Of a stretch of DNA of 8,736 bases, positions 1-7,231 are shown one piece after another. Origin of the DNA: Deferribacteres bacterium (GTDB lineage: Bacteria; Nitrospirota; Thermodesulfovibrionia; UBA6902); the NCBI GenBank assembly GCA_013152795.1, contig JAADFS010000031.1:1-8736 (forward strand). Direction: 5' to 3'. A program made the translations under genes and the position numbers. Position 1 is the first letter of the stretch, and the number at the start of each line of letters is the position of its first letter. The notes under the pieces are model-generated. The model saw only the letters and a program-made list of their open reading frames with translations, did not search any database and was not told the DNA's origin.

Positions 1-1569
1 CTTCCCCTCCCTCTGCAGTATCCATTCAACCGCATCATTCAGCCCCTTTGCGATATGCGCTGCACATGTGCGTGCAGGGGACTGCTCCGGCGACAGCAGT
101 ATCCCCGTGGCTCCGGCCCTCCGGGCAAGAAGCGCGTCGGACTCCTTGTCACCGATTACATATGAATCTCTCAGTCTTATCCCGTGCATGAGCCCGGCCC
201 TGAGGATCATCATTGGTTCGGGCTTCCTGCAGGGGCAGCGCTCGTCAGGGTGGTGGGGGCAGTAGAGGAAGTCATCCATTCCCAGCCTGTCTTTAAGATA
301 CTCATTGGATTTTATGATGAATTCATTGTCCACGATTCCCCTGGCAATGCCGGACTGGTTGGTGACGCCGATCAGCATGAACTCGGCGTCTTTCAGTCTG
401 CTCAGGGCTTCGCCGGCGCCGGGCAGTATTTCAAGGCCGTCGAAGCTGTTCAGATAGTTTTTGTCCTCAATAATGGTTCCGTCCCTGTCGAGAAAGACCG
501 CCCTTTTGCGCGGCAGCACGGCTTTCAACGCATCAAACACCTCATCAACGGTGATGCCGGCCATGCATTCAAGATGTCTTTCCGGGCATTCCCTCTTCAT
601 GCACGGCGAGCACGGCAGGTTACTGGAGACGACCCTGTGGCCGGGGCCGAACGGGCCTGTCGCCGCCTTGTCGGTGGAGCCGAATATCGCCACCACGGGC
701 ACGAAAAGCGCGCACGCCATGTGCATGGGGCCCGAGTCGTTTGTTACAAATGCGTCGCATCCGGATATGAGCGCTGCAAGCTCCCTGAGACCGGTTTTCC
801 CGCACATGTTTAAAATGCGCGGCCTGTCGTGCCCCTGAGCACTGTCCGGCGGCTGCACCGCTGCTGATTCAATGATCTCATCTGCTATCGGTGCCTCGGA
901 TCCGCTGCCGAATATGATAACCCTTGCATCCAGTTCCCCGATTATCCTGCGTATGAGGCCGGCGAACCTTTCAGACGGCCACCTTTTTGCCGGGCCGTAT
1001 GCAGCGCCGGGGTTGATGCCCACAAGCGGGCGGCCGGGTCCGGGCAGTGATGATGAGATGATCCTTTCCGCCTGGTTTATTTCGTCACCGGTCAGGTATA
1101 TATAGGGCTGTGCCTCCACTGTCCTGATCCCCGCTGATTCAAGGAGGTTCAGGTAGTAATATACCTGGTGCTTTCTGAGCACGTCTTTTCTTACAGGCAC
1201 TGCGTTTGTCAGGAGCATGCCCCTGCAGTCCCTTTTATAACCGGTTCTTTCCGGTATGCCGGCGAGCCATGAAATCAGGGCCGCATCAAAGGCGTTCTGA
1301 AGCAGTATCGCCTTATCGAATCCCCTCCGCCGCAGAGCCCTTGCAAGCCTGAGCTTCCCGGCGCAGCCCTTGTAGCCGTCACCATAGAGGATAATCTCAT
1401 CAATGTCGGGATTTCCCCTGAAGATTTCAGAGACCCATGGTTTTACAAGCAGGCTGATGTGTGCCTCAGGGAAGTTTCTTCTTATGGATTTCAGGGCGGG
1501 CAGTGTGAGGACTGCGTCACCGATCCAGTTTACTCCGCGTATTAAAATTTCATGCGATCTCGCACTCAC
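1..1569 (-). CDS. waaF-gmhB: Lipopolysaccharide heptosyltransferase II fused to D-glycero-D-manno-heptose-1,7-bisphosphate 7-phosphatase (3' end cut by window edge)
   Basis: The 523 visible residues are open to the left edge with no stop. Residues about 1-350 are a GT9-family heptosyltransferase of the WaaF type: N-terminal RGVNWIGDAVLTLPAL, the NPGAAYGPAKRWPSERF segment, and the ADP-heptose-binding region TNDSGPMH (276-283) followed by FGSTDKAATGPFG. This enzyme adds the second heptose to the LPS inner core at the cytoplasmic face of the inner membrane. Residues from about 357 are a HAD phosphatase of the GmhB type: FLDRDGTI (359-366, nucleophile D361 and acid/base D363), a zinc-binding loop with C437, H439, C445 and C447, then a GDKESD motif. 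GmhB removes the C7 phosphate during ADP-heptose synthesis, so donor synthesis and transfer sit on one chain. The join is in frame, and about 167 phosphatase residues are seen, close to a full domain. I chose GTG at 1569 because an in-frame TAA lies two codons upstream and no in-frame ATG precedes the conserved start; no good ribosome binding site is visible. The gene begins 43 nt after the Lon-like gene. Confidence 0.9.
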   Translation of the reverse strand, partial: MSARSHEILIRGVNWIGDAVLTLPALKSIRRNFPEAHISLLVKPWVSEIFRGNPDIDEIILYGDGYKGCAGKLRLARALRRRGFDKAILLQNAFDAALISWLAGIPERTGYKRDCRGMLLTNAVPVRKDVLRKHQVYYYLNLLESAGIRTVEAQPYIYLTGDEINQAERIISSSLPGPGRPLVGINPGAAYGPAKRWPSERFAGLIRRIIGELDARVIIFGSGSEAPIADEIIESAAVQPPDSAQGHDRPRILNMCGKTGLRELAALISGCDAFVTNDSGPMHMACALFVPVVAIFGSTDKAATGPFGPGHRVVSSNLPCSPCMKRECPERHLECMAGITVDEVFDALKAVLPRKRAVFLDRDGTIIEDKNYLNSFDGLEILPGAGEALSRLKDAEFMLIGVTNQSGIARGIVDNEFIIKSNEYLKDRLGMDDFLYCPHHPDERCPCRKPEPMMILRAGLMHGIRLRDSYVIGDKESDALLARRAGATGILLSPEQSPARTCAAHIAKGLNDAVEWILQREGK

Positions 1570-1612
1570 CGCAATTTATATACTATAGCACCTTGGGTCT
1601 GTCCCGGATTTT

Positions 1613-4063
1613 TCATTTGCCTTTTTCGTTCATGTCGCCGTTGTTGTTCTTTTTGTCTTTTTTGCTTCCGCTGCCGTCTTCCTTCTCCCCTTTCAGGGTC
1701 TCGGCCAGTTCCTTCAGTCTCTTGGCAACCATATAGTTGAATGTATTCTCGGGGTAAGTGCCGTCAGGCTGTAATTCTCCGGGGGGCATGCCCGTGAGGA
1801 TCTCTATGCCGTCCTCGATATTGTCGATCGAGTAGATGTTGAATTTCCCCTTTTCAACAGCCTCGACGACCTCGTTTTTCAGCATCAGGTGTATGAGGTT
1901 GCGCCTGGGGATTATGACGCCGTGCTGTCCGTTCAGGCCGTTGAGCTTGCACACTTCATAGAATCCCTCTATCTTTTCGTTCACCCCGCCGATGGGCTGG
2001 ACCTGGCCGTGCTGGTTCATCGAACCTGTCACGGCAATGGACTGTTTCAGGGGAACCCCGGATATGCTGCTCAGGAGCGCGTAAACCTCGGCGCATGTGG
2101 CGCTGTCGCCTTCGACTCCCCCGTACAACTGCTCGAACGTGAGGGATGCCGTGAGGGTGAGGGAGTGCTTCATGGCGTATTTCCCGCCGAGATAAGCGGT
2201 GAGTATGAGTATCGCCTTTTCGTGTATCTTGCCGCTCATCTTTGTCTCGCGCTCTATGTTGACGATCCCTGCCCTGCCCGCATAAGTCTTGGCCGTAATC
2301 CTGGAGGGCATGCCGAACCTGTAGTCTCCGAGGTCCAGTACCGACAGGCCGTTTATCTGTCCGGTGACGGCGCCTTCGGTGTCAATGAGGATCGTGCCTT
2401 CCCTGGTCGCTTCAAGGATTTTCATCTCCACCTTATTGGAACGGTATGTCTTTTCTTCAAAGGCCTTTTCAACATCGCGCGCGGTCACGATATTGCCGTT
2501 ATTGCGCCTGGCCCAGTAATCCGCCTCCCTGAGGATGTCGGCTATCTCGCTGAACTTTGCTGAGAGTTTGTTCTGGTGTTCGGCAAGCCTTGAGCCGTAC
2601 TCGATAATCTTTGCGACCGCATCGCGGTCAAAGGGCTGGAGATTCCTCTCTTCACACTTGGTGCGCACGAAACTGGCATATTTGAGTATATTCTCCGGGT
2701 TCCTGTCCATACGGTTTTCATAGTCGGCCTTTACCTTGAACAGCTCCCTGTATTCTTCATCGAGATTGTAGAGCAGGTAATAGAGGCGGGGATTGCCCAC
2801 GAGTATTATTTTCACATTAAAGGGAATCGGCTCCGGTTTCAGGGTGACTGTTGAAATCAGGCGGTACTGTTCCCATACATCCTCTATCTTTATCTCCCTG
2901 TCCTTTATCGCCCTCTTTAACGCGTCATAGGAAAAGATGTTCTTGAGCAGCTCAAGCGCGTCTATGACCAGGTAGCCGCCGTTTGCCTGCTGGACCGAGC
3001 CCGCCTTGATCATGGTGAAATCGGTCATCGCCACCCCGTACTGCAGCTTGTGCTCAACCCTTCCGAACAGGTTGTAATATGTGGGGTTGTTTTCGATCAC
3101 CACAGGGGCGCCTTTTGAGTCGCGGTTGTTGACGAATACGTTTACGGAATATCGTATAAACGAAGGCTCTGTCTTGGGCGGCTTCATAAAGGGCATCGGA
3201 GCCGGCTGCTCTTCCTGGGGTTTGAAATCATCCAGGTGCTCCAGGATGTCCTCCCTGACTTCGTCGAGATACTCGGTCACCTGGGGATTGTTGCCGTATT
3301 TGCTTTTAAGTTCATCGATCCTGTGGCCCACAGAGGCGAGGGTCGCCTGGCGTTCAAGGTCTTTCATCAGGTCCTTGATCTTTTTCTCTTCTTCCCTTAC
3401 AAGCCGTATCAGGTCATCGAGTTTCTCCTGCAGTTCCCTGCCTATGGTTTCTATCTTCTTTTTTACATCAGGTTCGAGGTTTTCATATTCCTCTTCGCTC
3501 AATGTCTCCCCTGTCTTCTTTACGGGGACAAGCACCAGCCCGCTGACCGTCTTGCGAAGGGTGAAGTCCTTTTCCTTCGCCTCCCTTTCAAGGTCCGCAA
3601 AATGTTTCTTCTGCTTCTGCTGGAAGTCCTCGAGTATCTTGGTCTTCTGTTTTTCATATTCCTTTGACTCGAATACCTTGGGTATCTCCTGCCGCAGGGA
3701 GGTGATCATCTCTTCCATGTCCTTCTTGAATGTAAGCCCTGTTCCCGGCGACAGCCTTATGGCGCGGGGCATGTCCTGGTTCTTGAAGTTGTAGATGTAG
3801 CACCAGTCGTCAGGCGCGGGTTCGCTCCTTGCTTTTTCATCCAGTATCGTCTTTATGGTGGTAAGCTTGCCGGTGCCGCTCTCACCGAGAATATATATGT
3901 TAAACCCGTGGCTGTCGATGCCGAGGCCGAACTCCAGGGCATTGAGCGCCCTTTTCTGTCCTATGGTCTCCTTCAGCGGGGAAATATCGTCTGTTGTATT
4001 AAACGGCAGATCGGCCGGTGTACAACTATGGTACAGCTTATCCTTACTGACTTTCTCCAGCAT
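1613..4063 (-). CDS. Lon-like ATP-dependent serine protease (AAA_32 ATPase plus Lon/S16 proteolytic domain)
   Basis: This 816-residue protein is an ATP-driven cytoplasmic protease of the Lon-related family with an AAA_32-type ATPase, distinct from housekeeping LonA, whose N-terminal substrate domain it lacks. Seen in order: Walker A GESGTGK (60-66); a long Lys/Glu-rich, probably coiled-coil insertion (about 115-285); a second ATPase half with a Walker-B-like GGYLVIDALELL (362-373) and a sensor-like ILVGNP (420-425); an AAA lid; and the S16 protease domain, with catalytic Ser654 in EGDSATCAE and Lys697 in GGVNEKIEGF. This Ser/Lys dyad and its spacing are standard for Lon. Residues about 790-816 form a tail rich in Lys, Asp, Gly and Asn that is probably disordered. 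The ATG at 4063 is preceded by GAGGAGGT at 4070-4077 with a 6-nt spacer, which fixes the start. It lies 108 nt after xerD and 43 nt before waaF-gmhB. Family assignment is firm; its substrates cannot be told from sequence. Confidence 0.93.
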   Translation of the reverse strand: MLEKVSKDKLYHSCTPADLPFNTTDDISPLKETIGQKRALNALEFGLGIDSHGFNIYILGESGTGKLTTIKTILDEKARSEPAPDDWCYIYNFKNQDMPRAIRLSPGTGLTFKKDMEEMITSLRQEIPKVFESKEYEKQKTKILEDFQQKQKKHFADLEREAKEKDFTLRKTVSGLVLVPVKKTGETLSEEEYENLEPDVKKKIETIGRELQEKLDDLIRLVREEEKKIKDLMKDLERQATLASVGHRIDELKSKYGNNPQVTEYLDEVREDILEHLDDFKPQEEQPAPMPFMKPPKTEPSFIRYSVNVFVNNRDSKGAPVVIENNPTYYNLFGRVEHKLQYGVAMTDFTMIKAGSVQQANGGYLVIDALELLKNIFSYDALKRAIKDREIKIEDVWEQYRLISTVTLKPEPIPFNVKIILVGNPRLYYLLYNLDEEYRELFKVKADYENRMDRNPENILKYASFVRTKCEERNLQPFDRDAVAKIIEYGSRLAEHQNKLSAKFSEIADILREADYWARRNNGNIVTARDVEKAFEEKTYRSNKVEMKILEATREGTILIDTEGAVTGQINGLSVLDLGDYRFGMPSRITAKTYAGRAGIVNIERETKMSGKIHEKAILILTAYLGGKYAMKHSLTLTASLTFEQLYGGVEGDSATCAEVYALLSSISGVPLKQSIAVTGSMNQHGQVQPIGGVNEKIEGFYEVCKLNGLNGQHGVIIPRRNLIHLMLKNEVVEAVEKGKFNIYSIDNIEDGIEILTGMPPGELQPDGTYPENTFNYMVAKRLKELAETLKGEKEDGSGSKKDKKNNNGDMNEKGK

Positions 4064-4069
4064 GCATTG

Positions 4070-4077
4070 ACCTCCTC
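4070..4077 (-). promoter_or_regulatory. Strong ribosome binding site of the Lon-like protease gene
   Basis: On the minus strand this reads GAGGAGGT, nearly a full anti-Shine-Dalgarno match, 6 nt before the ATG at 4063-4061. A second ATG at 4067-4065 is in another frame and closer to the site, so the one at 4063 is preferred. It is the clearest ribosome binding site in the window. Confidence 0.8.
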
Positions 4078-4109
4078 ACCCGGTTAAGGATTTTAAAAGC
4101 GGGATTCAC

Positions 4110-4158
4110 GGTACAGGTTACAGGATACAAGATATGGACTTCAAGATGCAAGATTCGG
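4110..4158. repeat. Degenerate 7-nt periodic array between xerD and the Lon-like gene
   Basis: Seven consecutive 7-nt units keep one register on the + strand. They follow a loose G-A-T-x-C-A-A/G pattern: GGTACAG, then GTTACAG, GATACAA, GATATGG, ACTTCAA, GATGCAA and GATTCGG. The unit GATGCAA also occurs, in register, in the array upstream of xerD (5077-5083). It fills most of the 108-nt gap. No function is evident; it looks like a decayed member of the same repeat family. Confidence 0.55.
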
Positions 4159-4171
4159 AAGCGGTCAGCGG

Positions 4172-5047
4172 TTATCCCCTGGGATGGTGTTCCTTGTGAA
4201 TCTTTCTCAGTCTCTCGGGTGTCACCCTCGTGTATATCTGGGTGCTCGATATGTCCGTATGACCGAGCATCTTCTGGAGGGCCCTCAGGTCCGCGCCTCC
4301 GTCCAGGAGGTGGCTTGCAAAACAGTGCCTTAAGGTGTGCGGTGAGATGTTTGCCGACAGGCCGGTTGAATATTTCTTGATAAGCTGCCATAACCGCTGC
4401 CTTGTCATGGGCTTGCCGCCCTTTGCAAGAAACAGGAAGCGGCTGTTTCTCTTCCTGAGGATATCGGGCCTCGACTCTTCAATGTACTTTTTTATTGTCG
4501 ACAGTGCCGCCTCGTTTATGGGAACAACGCGCTCCTTTGAGCCCTTGCCCCTTACTGTAATGAATCCGGCTTCAAAGTTTATGTCGCCCATCTTCATGTT
4601 GATCACCTCGCTCGCCCTCAGCCCGGATGAATAAATGGTCTCAAGTATGGCCCTGTCCCTGAGCGAGAGTTTCTTGCCTTCGGGTTTCTCAAGCAGCGTG
4701 GAGACCTCGTCCGTTCCGATGATCCTGGGAATGCGCTTCCATCCCTTGGGGGTCATGAGGTTTTCAACCGGGTCTTCCTTCATCATGCCCTCCAGGAGCA
4801 TGAATCTGCAAAAGCCCCGCAGCGCGGCGATATTCCTTGCCAGCGTGGAAGACTGGTTGCCGGCATCACGCAGGTGATTCAGGTATGAGGTAATGTCGCT
4901 TCTCTTGAAGCCTGTAATCTGTTTGCCGCCACCCTCCAGGTAGTTCCGGAATTTGTGAATATCCCGCCTGTATGATTCCAGGGTGTTTTCTGCAAGGCCT
5001 TTTTCGACTGTAAGATAATTCAGGAATTTCTCTACCGGATCCGCCAT
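4172..5047 (-). CDS. xerD: Site-specific tyrosine recombinase XerD
   Basis: At 291 residues this is the usual XerC/XerD size. The N-terminal SAM-like DNA-binding domain spans about 1-100 (FLNYLTVEKGLAENTLESYRRDI near the start) and the catalytic domain about 108-291. All catalytic residues are present: Arg144 (SGLRASE), Lys168 (RGKGSKER), His237 and Arg240 (HTLRH), His263 (LGH) and nucleophile Tyr272 (IYTRV). The C-terminal ending HKEHHPRG closely matches the ending of classical XerD rather than XerC. The family resolves chromosome dimers at dif with XerC and FtsK at the septum. The ATG at 5047 begins MADPVEKFLNYL, typical for the family, but no clear Shine-Dalgarno is visible upstream, where the sequence is a 7-nt repeat array. 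It could instead be a sole Xer protein acting alone, as in some lineages; xerC is not in the window. Confidence 0.93.
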   Translation of the reverse strand: MADPVEKFLNYLTVEKGLAENTLESYRRDIHKFRNYLEGGGKQITGFKRSDITSYLNHLRDAGNQSSTLARNIAALRGFCRFMLLEGMMKEDPVENLMTPKGWKRIPRIIGTDEVSTLLEKPEGKKLSLRDRAILETIYSSGLRASEVINMKMGDINFEAGFITVRGKGSKERVVPINEAALSTIKKYIEESRPDILRKRNSRFLFLAKGGKPMTRQRLWQLIKKYSTGLSANISPHTLRHCFASHLLDGGADLRALQKMLGHTDISSTQIYTRVTPERLRKIHKEHHPRG

Positions 5048-5055
5048 GGTTTAAA

Positions 5056-5167
5056 GATACAGGATTTCAGATGCGGGATGCAAGGGGGGTGCGGGTTCAA
5101 AGTTCAAAGTTCTGAGTTCTGAGTTCTGAGTTCAGGGTGCAGGGTGCAGTTGTCAGGGTGCAGAATC
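5056..5167. repeat. Heptanucleotide repeat array upstream of xerD (16 units)
   Basis: Sixteen consecutive 7-nt units share one register. The first four are GATACAG-like (GATACAG, GATTTCA, GATGCGG, GATGCAA). Then come GGGGGGT and GCGGGTT, two CAAAGTT, three CTGAGTT, two CAGGGTG, CAGTTGT, CAGGGTG and CAGAATC. Identical units are adjacent, as expected from slippage or unequal exchange. The order of unit types is the same as in the array at 8629-8705, and both are followed at once by the same C/G-rich hairpin. It occupies the space where an xerD promoter would be expected. Confidence 0.85.
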
Positions 5168-5190
5168 CCCTCCCCCTTGACGGGGGAGGG
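5168..5190. repeat. C/G-rich perfect hairpin element (complete copy)
   Basis: CCCTCCCCC at 5168-5176 is perfectly complementary to GGGGGAGGG at 5182-5190, with a TTGAC loop. It is followed by a G-rich stretch to about 5203. The left arm, loop and start of the right arm recur at 8718-8736 after the second heptad array, so it is part of a dispersed composite repeat. Neither strand has a T tract after the stem, so an intrinsic terminator is unlikely. The G-rich strand could form other structures, but this is only a possibility. Confidence 0.75.
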
Positions 5191-5210
5191 ACGGGGTGGG
5201 GGTGAGAGGT

Positions 5211-5279
5211 ATCGCAGATAAAGGTTTTCCGGCAGCCTGCCTTGCCCGCCGGCGATGGTTTTTTGCCAGTGTAAGGTTA
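5211..5279 (+). repeat. 69-bp dispersed repeat, copy 1, at the 3' end of murU-amgK
   Basis: This 69-nt sequence aligns without gaps to the reverse complement of 7163-7231, with 14 mismatches (about 80% identity). The first 10 and last 9 bases are identical. It holds an outer palindrome ATCGC...GCGAT and an inner CCGGC/GCCGG stem, so it can fold. Its last three bases are the complement of the murU-amgK stop codon (5277-5279). Read on the + strand it has an open frame beginning IADKGFPA, which resembles the peptide that copy 2 would encode in the same frame. Confidence 0.8.
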
Positions 5280-7163
5280 AGATGCGAGGGTGAGGATCAG
5301 CTTGTGTAGTTCGGGGTAGTCGTCGCTGCATTGTGATATATCCTCTTTTAACAGCCTCAGGGCCTCGGGGACATGTTTCAGGAAATATTTCTTGCCTTTC
5401 ACCGACGACAGGAATCCATAGGCCCCGAGCGCCTGCATGTGCCTCTGGAGCCTGCACGGCAGCAGTGCATCCCGGAAACGGTCCCCGTCAAAAGTCCCTT
5501 CCGACCGCCTGGAGGTTTCCTCGATATAATACCTGATGAGGCGGTCTCTCATATCGTCCTGAAGACGGTGATAGGGGTCCCAGAGTATGGATGCGGCATC
5601 ATAGGCGGGCGGACCCATTCTCGCGCCCTGGAAGTCTATCAGGCGTATCTCCCCGCCTTTCATGACCATGATATTGCGGGACTGCAGGTCGCGGTGAATC
5701 ACGGCCTTGGGGAATGAATCGACCCTGAGGGCAAGCCTGTGAAATTCCCTTTCAAGGCCGGAGGGGTTTTCGATAACTGTATTTCTCAGGCCTTTGACAA
5801 ATCTGCTGATGAAATAATCCGTCTCCCAGCGCAGGTGCCCGTAGTCGAATATCCTTTCGCGCAGGAGGGTGCATTCCTGCACCTGCGCTGTCACGTCGAT
5901 GTGGAGCATGATCATCAGGTCAATGACACGCCTGTAGATATTCTCTGTCTCGGCTTCTTCACGCGGGCATTTAAGATAACTGTAAAGGGAAATATCCCCG
6001 GCGTCTTCAAATACAGCCTGCTTCCTGCCGGCATCCGCCTTTATCAGCCCGGGAACAGGGACTGAATGCCTGCGGAAAAACCGGGTGTATTCCATATGGC
6101 GCTCAAAGTCAGGGTCATCGCCGCTGCACTGCATGAGCACAACCGATTCATTGCCCTTCCTGAGCCTGTAGAATTTCCTGTCCGAGCCCCCGTCGCCGAT
6201 GAGCTGCCCGCCGCCTTCACGGCAGCCCGCTGGTTCCGGTTCACTGATGTCTGTCCTGAACCCGGGGCCCATGATGCAGTTTTCAAGCCGGTGCTGTCCG
6301 TGCACCTCCTCCGCCCCTGTGCCGATACAGGTGCCCTGAAGCAGGATGCAGTTTTTCAGTGAAACGCCCCTGCCGAGCATGCACCCGGATTCAATCACGA
6401 CATACCCCTGCAGGTCGATATTGGTGCATCCCCTGACCGACGGGTGGATATACACCGCTTCGCCGTCGTTCCTCAATGCACGGAACACGGCGGATGCATA
6501 TGCGGCAGGCCTGCCGATATCGGTCCAGTAACAGCCTGTTGTATCAAACGTGCCTATCCTGCAACCGGCATTGAGCGCACTCATCCATGCATCCGTGACA
6601 CTGGAGGCGCCCCCGGGAAGAAACCGCAGGAATTCGGGTTCATACACCGCCACACCCGTAAAGGCCATGAGTTCGGCCCCAGCCCCTGCACGGGGATTGA
6701 CTTGCCGGAGCAGTCCCTGCCCGCTGACAGAGAGGTTGTTGAATTCCGGATAATCATGGACTGCAAGCGTTACATGATTGCCGGATGAGCGGTGATGTTC
6801 AAGCAGCCTGCCTATGTCTATATCCGACAGCACGTCTGAATTATGCACGACAAATGTCCGCTCTTTTAAAAGCCCCTCTGCATTTCTCAGCGCGCCGCCT
6901 GTGCCGAGCATCGTCTCTTCCGGGAAAAGCACGATCCTGTCCTTCAGGCGGCAGCGTGACACCCATTCTTCCACGGCCTCTTTTTTATGATGAATGTTTA
7001 TTCCGATTTTTTTAAAGGGAAGGGCGGATACCTTCTCGAGAATATGCTGCAGCACGGGTTTACCCAGGACAGGCACAAGGGGTTTGGGGATATGGTCTGT
7101 CACCGGCCTGAGCCTCTCCCCCCTGCCCGCAGCCGGAATGAAAATATTTATTTCATCTCTCAT
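5277..7163 (-). CDS. murU-amgK: Bifunctional sugar-1-phosphate nucleotidyltransferase / APH-fold sugar kinase (MurU-AmgK-like fusion)
   Basis: The 628-residue protein joins two enzymes. Residues 1-235 are a nucleotidyltransferase: PAAGRGERLRPVTDHIPKPL (10-29, with Lys27), LGTGGAL (86-92) and metal-binding Asp110 in HNSDVLSDID. Residues about 236-300 look like imperfect left-handed beta-helix hexapeptides. Residues about 320-628 are an aminoglycoside-phosphotransferase-fold kinase, with the catalytic HRDLQSRN loop (490-497, Asp492) and metal-binding LIDFQGAR (508-515, Asp510). In Pseudomonas the separate, adjacent AmgK (MurNAc/GlcNAc anomeric kinase) and MurU (MurNAc-1-P uridylyltransferase) make UDP-MurNAc from salvaged MurNAc. 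The domain pair and the upstream namZ support that role here. MurU alone is shorter and lacks the beta-helix segment, so a different hexose such as mannose or GlcNAc remains possible. The ATG at 7163 starts MRDEINIFIPAAG, as expected; only a close AAGG lies before it. The gene ends lie exactly on 69-bp inverted repeats. Confidence 0.8.
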   Translation of the reverse strand: MRDEINIFIPAAGRGERLRPVTDHIPKPLVPVLGKPVLQHILEKVSALPFKKIGINIHHKKEAVEEWVSRCRLKDRIVLFPEETMLGTGGALRNAEGLLKERTFVVHNSDVLSDIDIGRLLEHHRSSGNHVTLAVHDYPEFNNLSVSGQGLLRQVNPRAGAGAELMAFTGVAVYEPEFLRFLPGGASSVTDAWMSALNAGCRIGTFDTTGCYWTDIGRPAAYASAVFRALRNDGEAVYIHPSVRGCTNIDLQGYVVIESGCMLGRGVSLKNCILLQGTCIGTGAEEVHGQHRLENCIMGPGFRTDISEPEPAGCREGGGQLIGDGGSDRKFYRLRKGNESVVLMQCSGDDPDFERHMEYTRFFRRHSVPVPGLIKADAGRKQAVFEDAGDISLYSYLKCPREEAETENIYRRVIDLMIMLHIDVTAQVQECTLLRERIFDYGHLRWETDYFISRFVKGLRNTVIENPSGLEREFHRLALRVDSFPKAVIHRDLQSRNIMVMKGGEIRLIDFQGARMGPPAYDAASILWDPYHRLQDDMRDRLIRYYIEETSRRSEGTFDGDRFRDALLPCRLQRHMQALGAYGFLSSVKGKKYFLKHVPEALRLLKEDISQCSDDYPELHKLILTLAS

Positions 7164-7231
7164 AACCTTACAGCGGTATAGAAATATCGCCAGCGGGCAG
7201 GAGGGCCTGCCGGAAAAGCTTTATCTGCGAT
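7163..7231 (-). repeat. 69-bp dispersed repeat, copy 2, forming the 5' leader of murU-amgK
   Basis: This is the inverted partner of 5211-5279, of the same length (69 nt). On the minus strand it carries ATCGC...GCGAT outer arms and a GGCAGG-CCCT-CCTGCC hairpin. It ends with GTAAGGTTA, whose last A is the first base of the murU-amgK ATG. It would therefore be transcribed as a structured leader for that gene. Its AAGG, 2 nt before the ATG, is the only Shine-Dalgarno-like sequence there. Confidence 0.8.

Noticed and set aside
4090..4095. TAAAAT as a -10 box for the Lon-like gene on the minus strand
   Set aside because: No acceptable -35 lies 16-18 nt upstream, and the region is repeat-derived.
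5056..5167. CRISPR array
   Set aside because: The units are 7 nt and directly adjacent, with no unique spacers and no cas genes nearby.
5168..5190. C/G-rich hairpin as a Rho-independent terminator
   Set aside because: The stem is strong, but neither strand has a T tract after it. The same sequence recurs after another heptad array, so it is better read as a repeat.
5229..5254. Possible + strand terminator: CCGGC/GCCGG stem followed by six T
   Set aside because: No + strand gene ends here, and the segment is explained as part of the 69-bp repeat.
4064..5276. dif site near xerD
   Set aside because: No 28-bp sequence with two facing 11-bp Xer arms was recognised beside xerD; dif need not be near xerD.
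5211..7231. Insertion sequence or transposon bounded by inverted repeats
   Set aside because: The enclosed gene is a sugar nucleotidyltransferase-kinase. There is no transposase and no matching target duplication at the outer ends. Kept as a finding about repeats, not called a mobile element.
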